From CAVQGZ01 sp963712175 (GTDB taxonomy: Bacteria > Actinomycetota > Actinomycetes > Jiangellales > Jiangellaceae): a stretch of 64,000 bases of DNA. A program made the position numbers and the translations under genes. The stretch spans positions 1 through 64,000 of the forward strand of contig CAVQGZ010000003.1 of the NCBI GenBank assembly GCA_963712175.1, written 5' to 3'. The notes under the pieces were generated by a model. It was not told where the DNA came from, did no database searches, and worked only from the letters and a program-made list of their open reading frames with translations. Positions 17,369 through 26,344 of the stretch are shown here, in pieces (positions within the stretch are counted from its first letter, which is position 1; each line of letters starts with the position of its first letter).

Positions 17369-17635
17369 ATGCCTGTCTTCATGATCGAGCGACGGTTCGC
17401 CGAGGCCCTGGAGTCGGTGGATGCCGACGAGCTCCGCCAGGTCAACGACGAGGAGGGCGTTTCGTGGCTCTACTCGTTCCTGTCGGTCGACAAGCGCAAG
17501 ACCTACTGCCTGTACGAGGCCGAGTCGGCCGACGCCATTCGCGCGGCCGCGAGGCGGGCGGGCATCCCGGCCGATGTGATCGTCGAGGTCGGGCAGAAGA
17601 TTCAGCCGGACGGGTCACTCGCACCGGTGGTCTGA
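17369..17635 (+). CDS. DUF4242 (SCO4226-type nickel-binding-like) protein
   Basis: 88 aa, a ferredoxin-like small domain of the DUF4242 family. It begins MPVFMIERRF and contains the TYCLYEAES strand and the GIPADVIVEV end typical of the family. A Streptomyces homologue has been reported to bind nickel. Its 3' end overlaps the convergent LuxR regulator by 34 bp. Confidence 0.85.
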   Translation: MPVFMIERRFAEALESVDADELRQVNDEEGVSWLYSFLSVDKRKTYCLYEAESADAIRAAARRAGIPADVIVEVGQKIQPDGSLAPVV

Positions 17636-20600
17636 GACCGGCTCCCTGCGGACGACCCGGGCGCCCGTACCCAACCCTGGCTCAGGGCCGTCATCGCTGC
17701 CTGTGTGCGGTTCGCCGCACCTGTCTTGGTCAGGATGCTCCGGACGTGGTTGGCTGCCGTGTGTGGGCTGATGATGAGCCGCCCCGCAATCTCCTGGTTC
17801 GACAACCCGTCGATCAGCAGCCGCATGACGTCGAGCTCGCGCTCCGTCAGACCGCCGGCGCCGCCCCCCGCCGGGCGGGCAAGCCCGCGTCGACCGGCCC
17901 CGGCATGCACGGCGGACGTGTGGTCCAGGATGGCCAGCACACGTTGTGCGCCGATCGGTTCGGCCAGGTCGCGCGCCTCGTCGGCCGCCAGGCGCGCCTT
18001 TCGTCGATCGCCCGCGGACTGGCTCGTTGCCAGGTAGCGCGAACGCACGGCGAGGGTTGTGGCCAGGTGCAGACGCGATCCCGAGCGACGGTCCAGCTCC
18101 TCGGCCGCGTCGAAGCGGGTGAGGGGATCGGCGGTAGCGAGGGCGGCGTCGACGCAGCCGAGGTAGCGATCGGCGCTGCCGAGCACACCGACGAACTGCC
18201 CGGAGAGCAGGTTGAGGCCCCGATACTCAGCGAGCATCGGCCGGACCCGACGGAGCACGGCCTCATCGCCGAGCAGCAGTCCGGCCTCGGTGATGAAGCC
18301 CAGGACAACCGGCCAGAGCGACGAGTTCCGCAGCTCGTCGCTGGGGCCGTCCAGCAGCCAGGCCAGCACACGGGCGGCCGAGTCAGTCAAGCCGAGCTCG
18401 CAGTACACGGCGAGCAGGCCTGGTGCCCAGTGGTCTCGCGGGTCCTCCGAACCGGTGATCACGCGCCGCGTCAGGTCGAGGTCACGGGTCTCGCGTCGAA
18501 TCATGTAGATCTGGAAGCCGTACAGCCCTTCGGTGTCGTCGCCGCGCCAGCCGCCGCTGATCCGAAGCCCCTCGCTCGCGGCCTCGGCCGCTCCGGCGAA
18601 GTCCCCACTGATGAAGCGCAGGCCGTAGTCCACCGAGGCCGACCAGAAGTCGAAGTAGGGCAGTCCACTTCGTTCGTGGGCCAGGCGCATGTCTGCCGCC
18701 CCAGCGTCCAGGTCAGCCCGCCGGCCCAGCATGTATCCGGCGGTACAGCGGAAGAACCCGGACGAGCCCAGCATGTGGTACTGGCGAAGGCTCTTGGCGA
18801 TGGTCCCCAGCTCGGTTGCCCTCTCGAGCGTTACTCGCACCCGCTCGGGGCTCAGGCCGCTCCACTGACCGGTGTCCAGGGCATGCGCGATCAGCTGAGG
18901 GTCCTCCAAGGCTCTCGCTCGGGCCAACGTCGCATCGTTGAGCTCGACCGCCTCATCCATCGCACCGACGAAGGCCAGGGCCCGACTCAGGCTCGCCAGC
19001 CCGCGAAGGTAGCGCGGGTCCGAGTAGTCGGCTCCCAGCTCCCTGAGGGCATCGGTGAGCAACGGAACCGCGCCGGCAACGCCGAAATGTCGAGCGGCAT
19101 GCTCGTACTCGATGGCCGCGGCCAGCCCTTCCCGGGCATCGCCGGTCTCGGTCGCGATCTCCTGGGAGATGTCCATCGCCGTGCTGAACCCACCCGAGCT
19201 CGTGAAGCACCGCGCGGCCAGCAGGAGCGCCTCGTGCCGTTCAGCCGCGTCCTTGGACAGCTCGGCAGCCTGTTGGTAGTAGCGCGCTGCCTCCTCGTGA
19301 GCCAGTGCCCGCTCGGTCATGTCGGCGGCGAGCATCAGGTAGCTGTGAGCCTTCCCGGTCGATCTCGCACCGAAGGCCTGCCGGTAGTGGTTCGCGATCT
19401 GCTGGGTCTCGGTCAGCCCTCCCGACCACCGCTCCTCCATCGCCGAGGCCACCCGCGCGTGGTGTCGGGCTCGGCGCACGGGCGGCACCGCCTCCAGAAC
19501 GGCCTGCCTCGCCAGTGCATGGGGGAACCGGTAGTCAACGGAGGCGGGCACGGCACCCAGCAGACCACTCGCCACCGCCTGGGCGACTGCCGCGATCGTG
19601 TCGTCCTCAGCGAACGGTGATGCAGAGACCAGAACCGACGTCGACACTCGCTCCCCCTGCACCGCGGCGAGCTCTACAACTTCGCGGCTCACATCGTCCA
19701 GCCGAGTCAACCGGGCGGAGAAGGAGTCGCTCACACTTCGGGGGACTCGCAGTGCACCACGTCCTCCCAGGTCCGCGCCCTCGGCCCGGAGGTCTCGGCA
19801 GACCTCCTGGAGGAAGAACGGGTTGCCGCCCGTCTCGTCGCGAAGCTGGGAGGCGAGCGGCTTGGCGCGATCGGCGGGCAGCCCCGCCTCCAGGCGCACG
19901 AAGTCGGTGACGTCGCTCGTGGTCAACCCCGAGAGGTCCAGCCGATGGACTCCGGGGCTGCGATAGAGCTCGGTGATGGTCGCGACGACCGCCTCGGACC
20001 GGTCCGGCGGCGTGGGGCGATGGGTGGCCAGCACCATCAGCCGAGCCTCGGTGAGGTGCGTGACCAGGTAGGTCAGCAGCTGCTGGGTCGACGTCGTCGA
20101 CCAGTGGAGGTCTTCGAGCACCAAAGCCACGGGCACGAGGCGCGCCATCCCGGAGAGCACTGCGACCAGCGCGTCGAAGTGGTCCCGCGCCTGCCCGGAC
20201 GGCTCCTCCGGCCCGGGTGACGAGCCCGCGCCCGTCAGCGAACCGAGCCGCCAGCGGACCTCCGCACGCCGCTCGGGCTCGACGCACTCGTCGACAGCGC
20301 CCATCAACGCCCGGATGGGCTCACGGAAGGGCTGGTAGGCAACCGGTGAGTCCGACAGGCAGTGCCCGACAAGCACGGCGGCACCCACTCGCTGCAGCGA
20401 CCGCGACGCCTCTGCGACGAGTCGTGACTTGCCGGCACCGGGCTCGCCGCCGACGAACACCAGCTGACGCTGTCCGTCGTCCGCCTGAGCCCACACCTGC
20501 TCGAGCTCGGCGAACTCGGCGCGACGACCCACGAACGTCGGCTCTGACGTCGATCCCCACCACGAGGGCAGTGGCGGTGGTGCCCAAGCTGGCATCCAAC

Positions 20601-20664
20601 GACCGTACTGGCCTGGCACAGGAGGTAGCGAGGCTCTCTGTCTCGGGAAGGCCGCCATGACCAC
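17602..20664 (-). CDS. large LuxR-family regulator with AAA ATPase domain (LAL type)
   Basis: 1020 aa. Residues 44-220 are an AAA ATPase with Walker A GGEPGAGKS (72-80) and a Walker B-like ALVLEDLHW; about 380-900 is a helical TPR-like region. The C-terminal LuxR helix-turn-helix is LTERELDVMRLLIDGLSNQEIAGRLIISPHTAANHV in the last 90 residues. LAL regulators are ATP-dependent activators of catabolic or antibiotic genes. The start is GTG 20664 or ATG 20658. It is divergent from the FAD oxidoreductase, its likely target. Confidence 0.9.
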   Translation of the reverse strand: MVMAAFPRQRASLPPVPGQYGRWMPAWAPPPLPSWWGSTSEPTFVGRRAEFAELEQVWAQADDGQRQLVFVGGEPGAGKSRLVAEASRSLQRVGAAVLVGHCLSDSPVAYQPFREPIRALMGAVDECVEPERRAEVRWRLGSLTGAGSSPGPEEPSGQARDHFDALVAVLSGMARLVPVALVLEDLHWSTTSTQQLLTYLVTHLTEARLMVLATHRPTPPDRSEAVVATITELYRSPGVHRLDLSGLTTSDVTDFVRLEAGLPADRAKPLASQLRDETGGNPFFLQEVCRDLRAEGADLGGRGALRVPRSVSDSFSARLTRLDDVSREVVELAAVQGERVSTSVLVSASPFAEDDTIAAVAQAVASGLLGAVPASVDYRFPHALARQAVLEAVPPVRRARHHARVASAMEERWSGGLTETQQIANHYRQAFGARSTGKAHSYLMLAADMTERALAHEEAARYYQQAAELSKDAAERHEALLLAARCFTSSGGFSTAMDISQEIATETGDAREGLAAAIEYEHAARHFGVAGAVPLLTDALRELGADYSDPRYLRGLASLSRALAFVGAMDEAVELNDATLARARALEDPQLIAHALDTGQWSGLSPERVRVTLERATELGTIAKSLRQYHMLGSSGFFRCTAGYMLGRRADLDAGAADMRLAHERSGLPYFDFWSASVDYGLRFISGDFAGAAEAASEGLRISGGWRGDDTEGLYGFQIYMIRRETRDLDLTRRVITGSEDPRDHWAPGLLAVYCELGLTDSAARVLAWLLDGPSDELRNSSLWPVVLGFITEAGLLLGDEAVLRRVRPMLAEYRGLNLLSGQFVGVLGSADRYLGCVDAALATADPLTRFDAAEELDRRSGSRLHLATTLAVRSRYLATSQSAGDRRKARLAADEARDLAEPIGAQRVLAILDHTSAVHAGAGRRGLARPAGGGAGGLTERELDVMRLLIDGLSNQEIAGRLIISPHTAANHVRSILTKTGAANRTQAAMTALSQGWVRAPGSSAGSRSQTTGASDPSG

Positions 20665-20793
20665 AATTGACTACACCTTTCTCCACCCCCCAGGCCTGAG
20701 GTGGGCACGTTCTGGTCATGCCTCCCCGCATCCGCACCACCTACGTTCGAGATCGAGGGTCGGCATGTGGGCCGGCATCAGAGGAGGAACCCC

Positions 20794-22158
20794 ATGGTCA
20801 GCATCGACGAGCTGCGAACCGCTGTGGCAGGCCCGGTCGTCACACCGGACGACCCGAACTACGAGGAGGCTCGCCGGGTCTACAACTTCATGATCGACAA
20901 GCGGCCCGCTGCCGTCGCGACGTGCACCTCCGCCCGCGACGTGGCCGCGGTGGTGTCCTACGCCCGCGACGGTGGCTACGACCTCGCCGTGCGGGGTGGC
21001 TCACACAGCGTCCCGGGGTTCGGCACCGCAGACGACGCCGTCGTGGCGGACCTGTCGGGCATGCGTGGCGTTCGGGTAGACCCCGAGGCCAAGCTGGCCT
21101 ACGTCGGTGGCGGAGCGACGCTCGGCGACGTGAACGCAGCAACCGGGGCCCACGGCCTTGCCACCCCGGGTGGGATCATCAGCACCACCGGGATCGGTGG
21201 GCTCACGCTGGGCGGGGGCATCGGCTACCTCTCACGGTCCCACGGCCTGAGCGTCGACAACGTGGACTCCGTCGAGATCGTGACGGCCGACGGCCAGGTA
21301 CGCGAGGCCTCGGAGTCAGAGAACGACGACCTCTTCTGGGCGATTCGCGGAGGCGGCGGGAACTTCGGGGTCGTCACCGAGTTCCGCATGAGGCTGCATC
21401 CTGTCGACACTGTCCTGGCCGGACCCCAGTTCTTCGAGCTTGCCGACGCGCCTGCCGTCCTGCGCCACTACCGGGACCTGATCGCCACAGCCCCACGCAG
21501 CTACGGGGGCTTCCCTCTGTTCAACCAGGCGCCGCCGCTGCCGTTCATCCCCGAGAGCCGGGTGGGGGAGCCGCTCGTCGGCGTCATGCACTGCTGGACG
21601 GGCGACGAGGCCGAGGGCCAGAAGCTGATCGAGTCCTTCCGGGGGGTCGCCACGCCGGTGGGCGAGCACGTCGGCATGATGCCGTTCGGCGATGTGAACT
21701 CACTCTTCGACGCTCTGGTGCCACGAGGTCTGCAGCACTACTGGAAGGCGGCCTTCGTCACCGAGCTCACCGACGCGGCTATCGACGCACACGTCGAGCA
21801 CGGCCCGAAGTTGCCGGCCATGAACTCGACCATGCACATCTACCCCATCAACGGCGCATGCCACGACGTGGCGACAGACGCCACCGCGTTCGGGCATCGC
21901 AACGCCTCCTTCGCCACGGTGATCGCCGGGATGTGGCCGGACGCCGCCGAGAACGAGGCCAACACGCAGTGGGTCAAGGACTACTACGCGGCAATCGCCC
22001 CGCACTCCGAGCCGGGCGGGTACGTGAACTTCGCCGCCGAGGACGACCAGTCCCGCGTCGGTGACAACTACGGAGCCAACTACGCGCGCCTGCTTGAGGT
22101 GAAGCGCGCCTACGACCCCTCGAACCTGTTCCACCTGAACCAGAACATCGTCCCGTGA
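20794..22158 (+). CDS. FAD-linked oxidoreductase (PCMH/BBE family)
   Basis: 454 aa. The N-terminal FAD-binding PCMH domain has RGGSHSVPGFG (His for covalent FAD), GGGATLGDV, and TTGIGGLTLGGGIGYLSR. The C-terminal berberine-bridge part ends YDPSNLFHLNQNI. The second flavin-linking Cys of bicovalent members is replaced (GLATPGGI), so the flavin is probably held by His alone. It oxidises sugars or aromatic alcohols; the substrate is unknown. GAGGAGG precedes the ATG. Divergent from the LAL regulator and upstream of an SRPBCC gene. Confidence 0.9.
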   Translation: MVSIDELRTAVAGPVVTPDDPNYEEARRVYNFMIDKRPAAVATCTSARDVAAVVSYARDGGYDLAVRGGSHSVPGFGTADDAVVADLSGMRGVRVDPEAKLAYVGGGATLGDVNAATGAHGLATPGGIISTTGIGGLTLGGGIGYLSRSHGLSVDNVDSVEIVTADGQVREASESENDDLFWAIRGGGGNFGVVTEFRMRLHPVDTVLAGPQFFELADAPAVLRHYRDLIATAPRSYGGFPLFNQAPPLPFIPESRVGEPLVGVMHCWTGDEAEGQKLIESFRGVATPVGEHVGMMPFGDVNSLFDALVPRGLQHYWKAAFVTELTDAAIDAHVEHGPKLPAMNSTMHIYPINGACHDVATDATAFGHRNASFATVIAGMWPDAAENEANTQWVKDYYAAIAPHSEPGGYVNFAAEDDQSRVGDNYGANYARLLEVKRAYDPSNLFHLNQNIVP

Positions 22159-22186
22159 GCGACGCTGCAGGCGTGGGGCCCGACCC

Positions 22187-22624
22187 GTGCCCCTGATCGA
22201 GGAGTCGGTCGTCATCCGTGCACCCCGCGAGAGCATCTGGGAGTTTGCGGCCCAGCCCGACAACGTCACTGTCTGGCAGTCGAACCTCATCGAGTTCGAG
22301 CTGCTGGGACGTCCACCAGTGCGCGTCGGGTCCGAGGGACGAGGCGCCGTTCGGGTGGCAGGCCGGACGATGCGCTGCACCCAGACGGCCACTACCTGGG
22401 TCGCGAACGAGACGGTGACGTGGTCGAGCACCGACTCGCCGATCGACTTCACCTACACAGCGTCCTACCGGGTCGTGCCGGGCGGGACGGAGGTGACCGT
22501 CCACGTCGAGACCGGACCACTCGGCACCTTCTTCGGCAACATCGCCGATCCGGTCGTCGCCCGCATGTACGCCCACGACGTCACCAGCAACCTAGCCCAG
22601 CTCAAGGCCCTGATGGAGGGTTGA
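22187..22624 (+). CDS. SRPBCC (START-like) family protein
   Basis: 145 aa. It begins with the family pattern EESVVIRAPRESIWEFAAQPDNVTVWQ and ends with a long helix (ARMYAHDVTSNLAQLKALM). The helix-grip fold binds a hydrophobic ligand. It starts with GTG 28 bp after the FAD oxidoreductase stop, so it is likely in the same transcript and may bind that enzyme's substrate or product. Confidence 0.83.
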   Translation: MPLIEESVVIRAPRESIWEFAAQPDNVTVWQSNLIEFELLGRPPVRVGSEGRGAVRVAGRTMRCTQTATTWVANETVTWSSTDSPIDFTYTASYRVVPGGTEVTVHVETGPLGTFFGNIADPVVARMYAHDVTSNLAQLKALMEG

Positions 22625-22667
22625 GAGGTACGGGACCCGCCACGACCGGCAGGCTCGCCACCATCCT

Positions 22668-23564
22668 CTACCGGTGCCCCCCGCCCAGGTCCGCCACCAG
22701 GCGCACGACCCGATCGGTGACCTCGTCAGGGACGAAGCCGAGCCCCCGCAACGGCAGCGCCTCGCGTCCCACGAGGTACCTGCGCTTGGGCCGGGCGCTC
22801 TCGATGGCCGAGGTGATGGCTCGGGCCACCGCTCTCGGGGGTGGCGCCACCCGGTCCAGGACACCCATGATCTGCTGCACCCGCGCCAGCCCGGCTGCAT
22901 ACGGACCGTCGGCGTCACCCAGCTCACGCACCTGCGCGTCGGCCTTGTCGAGGATGGACGTGGCGAAGAACCCCGGTTCGATGAGCGACACCTTCACACC
23001 GAACGGCGCCACCTCGACACGCAGCACGTCCGACAGCGCCTCGAGGCCGAACTTGGATGCGTGGTACCAGGCATGGAAGGGCATGATCGCCTCGCGCCCC
23101 GCGATCGACGAGACGTTGACGATGCGCCCCGCGCCACGCCGCCGCATCGACGGCAGGGCGCACGAGGCCACGACGGCCGGTGCCACGAGGTTGACGTCGA
23201 GCAGTGCTTTGGCGTCGGCAGCCGGCACCGTCTCGACAGGGCCCGTGACACTTGCGCCGGCGTTGTTCACCACGGCGTAGAAGTCGGGCAGGCGGGGCCA
23301 GCGCGCCACGACGGCGTCGTGGTCCGACACGTCGAGCACCACGGCGTGCACCCGGTCGGAGACGCCGGACGAGCGGGCCTCCTCGCGCAGCCGTACAGCC
23401 TTGCTCCGGCTGCGCACCGTCCCGTGGACGTCCCAGCCGCGGCCCGCCAGGTGGAGGACAGCTGCCAGACCGATGCCGCTGTTGGCGCCGGTGACCAGGA
23501 CGGGTCCCGGTCTGCCCACGGTGGCCGGCATGCTCTGCCGGCCACCGGCACGGGGGTTCGTCAC
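22668..23564 (-). CDS. short-chain dehydrogenase/reductase (SDR)
   Basis: 298 aa classical SDR. It has TGANSGIG (cofactor loop), LDVSDHD, NNAGA, the active Ser in NVSSIAG, and YHASK with Tyr and Lys. An Arg after the first strand (VRSRSKAV) suggests NADP(H). The C-terminal ~60 residues resemble those of fatty-acyl or sterol-type SDRs. The start is GTG 23564; a shorter ATG form begins MPATVGRPG. The substrate is not determined. Confidence 0.9.
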   Translation of the reverse strand: MTNPRAGGRQSMPATVGRPGPVLVTGANSGIGLAAVLHLAGRGWDVHGTVRSRSKAVRLREEARSSGVSDRVHAVVLDVSDHDAVVARWPRLPDFYAVVNNAGASVTGPVETVPAADAKALLDVNLVAPAVVASCALPSMRRRGAGRIVNVSSIAGREAIMPFHAWYHASKFGLEALSDVLRVEVAPFGVKVSLIEPGFFATSILDKADAQVRELGDADGPYAAGLARVQQIMGVLDRVAPPPRAVARAITSAIESARPKRRYLVGREALPLRGLGFVPDEVTDRVVRLVADLGGGHR

Positions 23565-23630
23565 GAGCCCAGGCTCTCAGACGACACAACGCCCTGAGCG
23601 ACCCCTCCCGGGGAGGACATACTGGCTCTC

Positions 23631-23870
23631 ATGACTCGAACCGAGCAGATCCGCAAGGCGCGCCACGACGTCGACGTGATTCAGCAAGGCCTGGACAAGG
23701 TCAGCACGGTCCTCGAGGGCGCCGAGGAGGTCGCGGTCATCACCGAAGAGGCCCGACGCCGTGCCCCGGTGATCCTGCTGTCGCTGGCCGGTGCGGTCGT
23801 CCTCACCGCCGGAATCGTCTACCTCGCGCGCCGCCGACGCGCCCAGGAGAAGGACCCCGACGCGCGCTGA
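23631..23870 (+). CDS. small single-TM membrane protein
   Basis: 79 aa. An N-terminal charged amphipathic helix (about 1-45) is followed by one TM (about 47-66) and a basic tail RRRRAQEKDPDAR. By the positive-inside rule the tail is cytoplasmic. No known domain. Confidence 0.68.
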   Translation: MTRTEQIRKARHDVDVIQQGLDKVSTVLEGAEEVAVITEEARRRAPVILLSLAGAVVLTAGIVYLARRRRAQEKDPDAR

Positions 23871-23937
23871 CCCTGCTCACCGGGTTCACGACACCTCAGC
23901 AGGCTCGTGACCGACGCCGCGCCGTAGGGAGGACGCA

Positions 23938-24684
23938 GTGCGCCACCTGGCATCTGTCGGCACCGCCCTCGAGACCGCTCGGCATCGTCCGGTCTCACCC
24001 CCAGGCGACATCGAGCACCTGCCCGAGCCTGCCCAGCGCTACCTCAGCCACGCCCTCGGCAAGGCGAGCGTGCTGTCGTCGGGAGTACGCCTCACGATGA
24101 CCGGCTCTGTCATGCAGGGCAGGCGCCGCCTCGGGCTCGAGGCCGTGGAGACCTTGGTCCCCTCCCGAGGCTTCCTGTGGAGCGCCAGAGCGCGGATGGG
24201 CCCGGTCGTGGTGACGGTCACGGACCACTACGTCGACCAGTCGAGCGCGGTGGAGGTCCGGCTGTTCGGCCTGGTGCCCCTCGGCGGGGAGCGTGGCCCC
24301 GACACGGCCGCCAGCTCGCGCGGACGCCTCGCCGCCGAGTCGGTCTGGGCACCGGCGACGCTGGCGCCCGGGCCGGGCCTGACGTGGAGCGCCGTCGACG
24401 GCGCCACAGCGACCGCGAACCTGAGCATCGACGACGTGGAGGAGTCGGTGACGCTGACCGTCGACGAGGACGGAGGTCTGCAGGAGCTGCACATGCAGCG
24501 CTGGGGCGACGTCGGGGTCGACAGGCACCAGCGGCTGCCCTACGGCTTCCGCGTCCTGGCTGAGGCGACGTTCGGCGGCCTCACGATCCCGACGAGCCTC
24601 GAGGGTGGGTGGTGGTACGGCACCGAGCGCTATGACGCGGCCCGCGCCAGCCGATTCTCGGTCACGAGCGCTCGCTTCGACTGA
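23938..24684 (+). CDS. DUF6544-like protein
   Basis: 248 aa cytoplasmic beta-rich protein. The sequence LPEPAQRYLSHALG, then VRLTMTGSVMQGRR, FLWSARARMG and the final WGDVGVDRHQRLPYGFRV and GGWWYGTERYD recall the DUF6544/DUF6920 family, whose function is unknown. The start is GTG 23938 behind GGGAGGACGCA. It ends 3 bp before the stop of the convergent WS/DGAT gene. Family call from memory. Confidence 0.68.
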   Translation: MRHLASVGTALETARHRPVSPPGDIEHLPEPAQRYLSHALGKASVLSSGVRLTMTGSVMQGRRRLGLEAVETLVPSRGFLWSARARMGPVVVTVTDHYVDQSSAVEVRLFGLVPLGGERGPDTAASSRGRLAAESVWAPATLAPGPGLTWSAVDGATATANLSIDDVEESVTLTVDEDGGLQELHMQRWGDVGVDRHQRLPYGFRVLAEATFGGLTIPTSLEGGWWYGTERYDAARASRFSVTSARFD

Positions 24685-24687
24685 GAC

Positions 24688-26259
24688 CTACTGCTCGGGC
24701 GAGGCAGGCGTGGCGGCTGGGGCCTTCTTGGCCGGAGCCTTCTTGGCGGGGGCCTTCTTGGCGGGGGCCTTCTTCGCCGGGGTCCTCTTCGCCACCGGCT
24801 TCTTCGTCGGCGCCGGGGAGGATGCCGCTTGGTCGACCGGGTCATCCGCGCCCTCGTCCGGGCCCGCACCAACCTCGGCGAATCCCTCGGCCAGGCTCTG
24901 CATCATGACGTCAGGGTCCGGGACGGCGGCGTCGTCCATCGACACCCCGATCGAGGCCCAGACCCCCGAGTACGACAGAAGCGTGATGTTGACCGCCGCC
25001 CCGACGGTGGGGACGAGAGGGTAGAGCCGCTCGACCTTCGCACCGCCCAGCCACACAGGGACCGGCGGCCCCGGCACGTTCGACGCGGTGAAGTCGCTCG
25101 TCTGAGCGATACGCCCCAGCACGAAGGCGGGAGCGAAGCGCTGCAGCTCAGCGAGGTCGTTGACCATCTGGTGAGCCGGCTCTCGCCTCGCCTCGCCTAC
25201 GACCTCGGCGGCGTCCTGCATGCGGGCCACCGGGTCGGTCTCGGACACGGTGAGCTCCATGCGCGCGATGCTGACGGCGTTGGTGCTGGCGTCGTGCGCC
25301 TCCGTGCGGATGCTGATCGGGACGTTGACCCGAAGGGTCGGTGGTACCTGCCCGAGCTTCTCGTGGTAGATCCGCATCCCACCGGTGAGGGCGGCCAGAA
25401 AGACGTCGTTGATGCTGTGGCCGCGGCTCTTGCCGGCCGCCTTGAGCGTCGGGAACGAGATGTCCATCGTCCGAGTCGTGTAGGTCGTGCTGCGCTCTCG
25501 CATGACCGGCGAGAGCGGCTCGCGATGCACGGCGGCGACCCTTGCGAGCGAGCTGACCCCACCCAGCGTGGAGGTCACCGCGGTCCGAGGATGGCGCACT
25601 GCACCCACCGCGGCCCCGGGGATCTTGGCGACCGTCTCGACGGACTGCTCCGCGACACGCTTGCTGCCGCTTCGCAGCGCGGTCAGGGTGACGGACACCG
25701 GGTCCACCACGCCGGGGGACGGTGCAGGCGGTAGCGGCTCGTCCGCGGGCGTGTCGGCAGACCAGTCGACCAGGCTGGCCATGAGCATCACCATGCCCTG
25801 CCCGTCCGCGATCGCGTGGTGCATGACGATCACGACAGCTGCCTTGCCGCCGGCAAGGTCTTCGATCAGGACGGCACGCCACAGCGCCCGATCACGGTCG
25901 AGGTCGTGCAGGCTCTGGCGCCTCGCGACGCTCAGGACGTAGTCCCACGAGCCGGGCTCCGGTGCCCGCACGCGCGACATGTGCAGGCTCACGTCGAAGT
26001 AGGGGTCCACCACCAGCCGGGGGCTGTTGAAGACGAACCCGGGCTGCACCAGGCGTTGCCGGAGCACGGGGAACTGCCTGCTCAACCGCTCCATCCGCCG
26101 GGCCAGGGCCTGCACGTCCGGAGATCTCTCGAGCAGGAACAACCCGACGACCGGGGATCGCATGGTGGGGTCGTTCGCGGCCGTCCGCCACGTCGCGGCG
26201 TTGAACCCCGTGAGCTTGCGACCGCGAGGGTTGGGCCCGAAGAACGGCTGCTCAGACAT
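24688..26259 (-). CDS. wax ester synthase/diacylglycerol acyltransferase (WS/DGAT) with Lys-Ala tail
   Basis: 523 aa. It has the catalytic motif HHAIADG (147-153) and the second conserved block around NVPGPPVPVWLGGA, as in actinobacterial WS/DGATs that make triacylglycerol or wax esters from acyl-CoA. The last ~40 residues are unusual: KKPVAKRTPAKKAP followed by AKKAP repeats, like a histone H1 or HupB tail. It is read leftward and faces a convergent DUF6544 gene. ATG 26259 is chosen because the family start lies there. Family is firm; the tail's role is unknown. Confidence 0.92.
   Translation of the reverse strand: MSEQPFFGPNPRGRKLTGFNAATWRTAANDPTMRSPVVGLFLLERSPDVQALARRMERLSRQFPVLRQRLVQPGFVFNSPRLVVDPYFDVSLHMSRVRAPEPGSWDYVLSVARRQSLHDLDRDRALWRAVLIEDLAGGKAAVVIVMHHAIADGQGMVMLMASLVDWSADTPADEPLPPAPSPGVVDPVSVTLTALRSGSKRVAEQSVETVAKIPGAAVGAVRHPRTAVTSTLGGVSSLARVAAVHREPLSPVMRERSTTYTTRTMDISFPTLKAAGKSRGHSINDVFLAALTGGMRIYHEKLGQVPPTLRVNVPISIRTEAHDASTNAVSIARMELTVSETDPVARMQDAAEVVGEARREPAHQMVNDLAELQRFAPAFVLGRIAQTSDFTASNVPGPPVPVWLGGAKVERLYPLVPTVGAAVNITLLSYSGVWASIGVSMDDAAVPDPDVMMQSLAEGFAEVGAGPDEGADDPVDQAASSPAPTKKPVAKRTPAKKAPAKKAPAKKAPAKKAPAATPASPEQ
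24719..24795. repeat. 15-bp tandem repeat encoding AKKAP units
   Basis: About five imperfect copies of a 15-bp unit (GCCTTCTTGGCGGGG on the plus strand). They encode the Lys-Ala-Pro pentapeptides at the C-terminus of the WS/DGAT. The copy number could change by slippage. Confidence 0.8.
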
Positions 26260-26344
26260 GAGCACCAGTCTGCCCCAGCCAGTGACGTGCGGGGCCGGTA
26301 ATCGCCACCGAGGTCCGCGGCCCACCCGCCTAGAGTCACTGCCC

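Noticed and set aside
17161..19620. Long open frame (819 codons) on the plus strand
   Set aside because: It lies opposite the LuxR/AAA regulator, has no recognisable domain, and is a shadow of high-GC codon bias.
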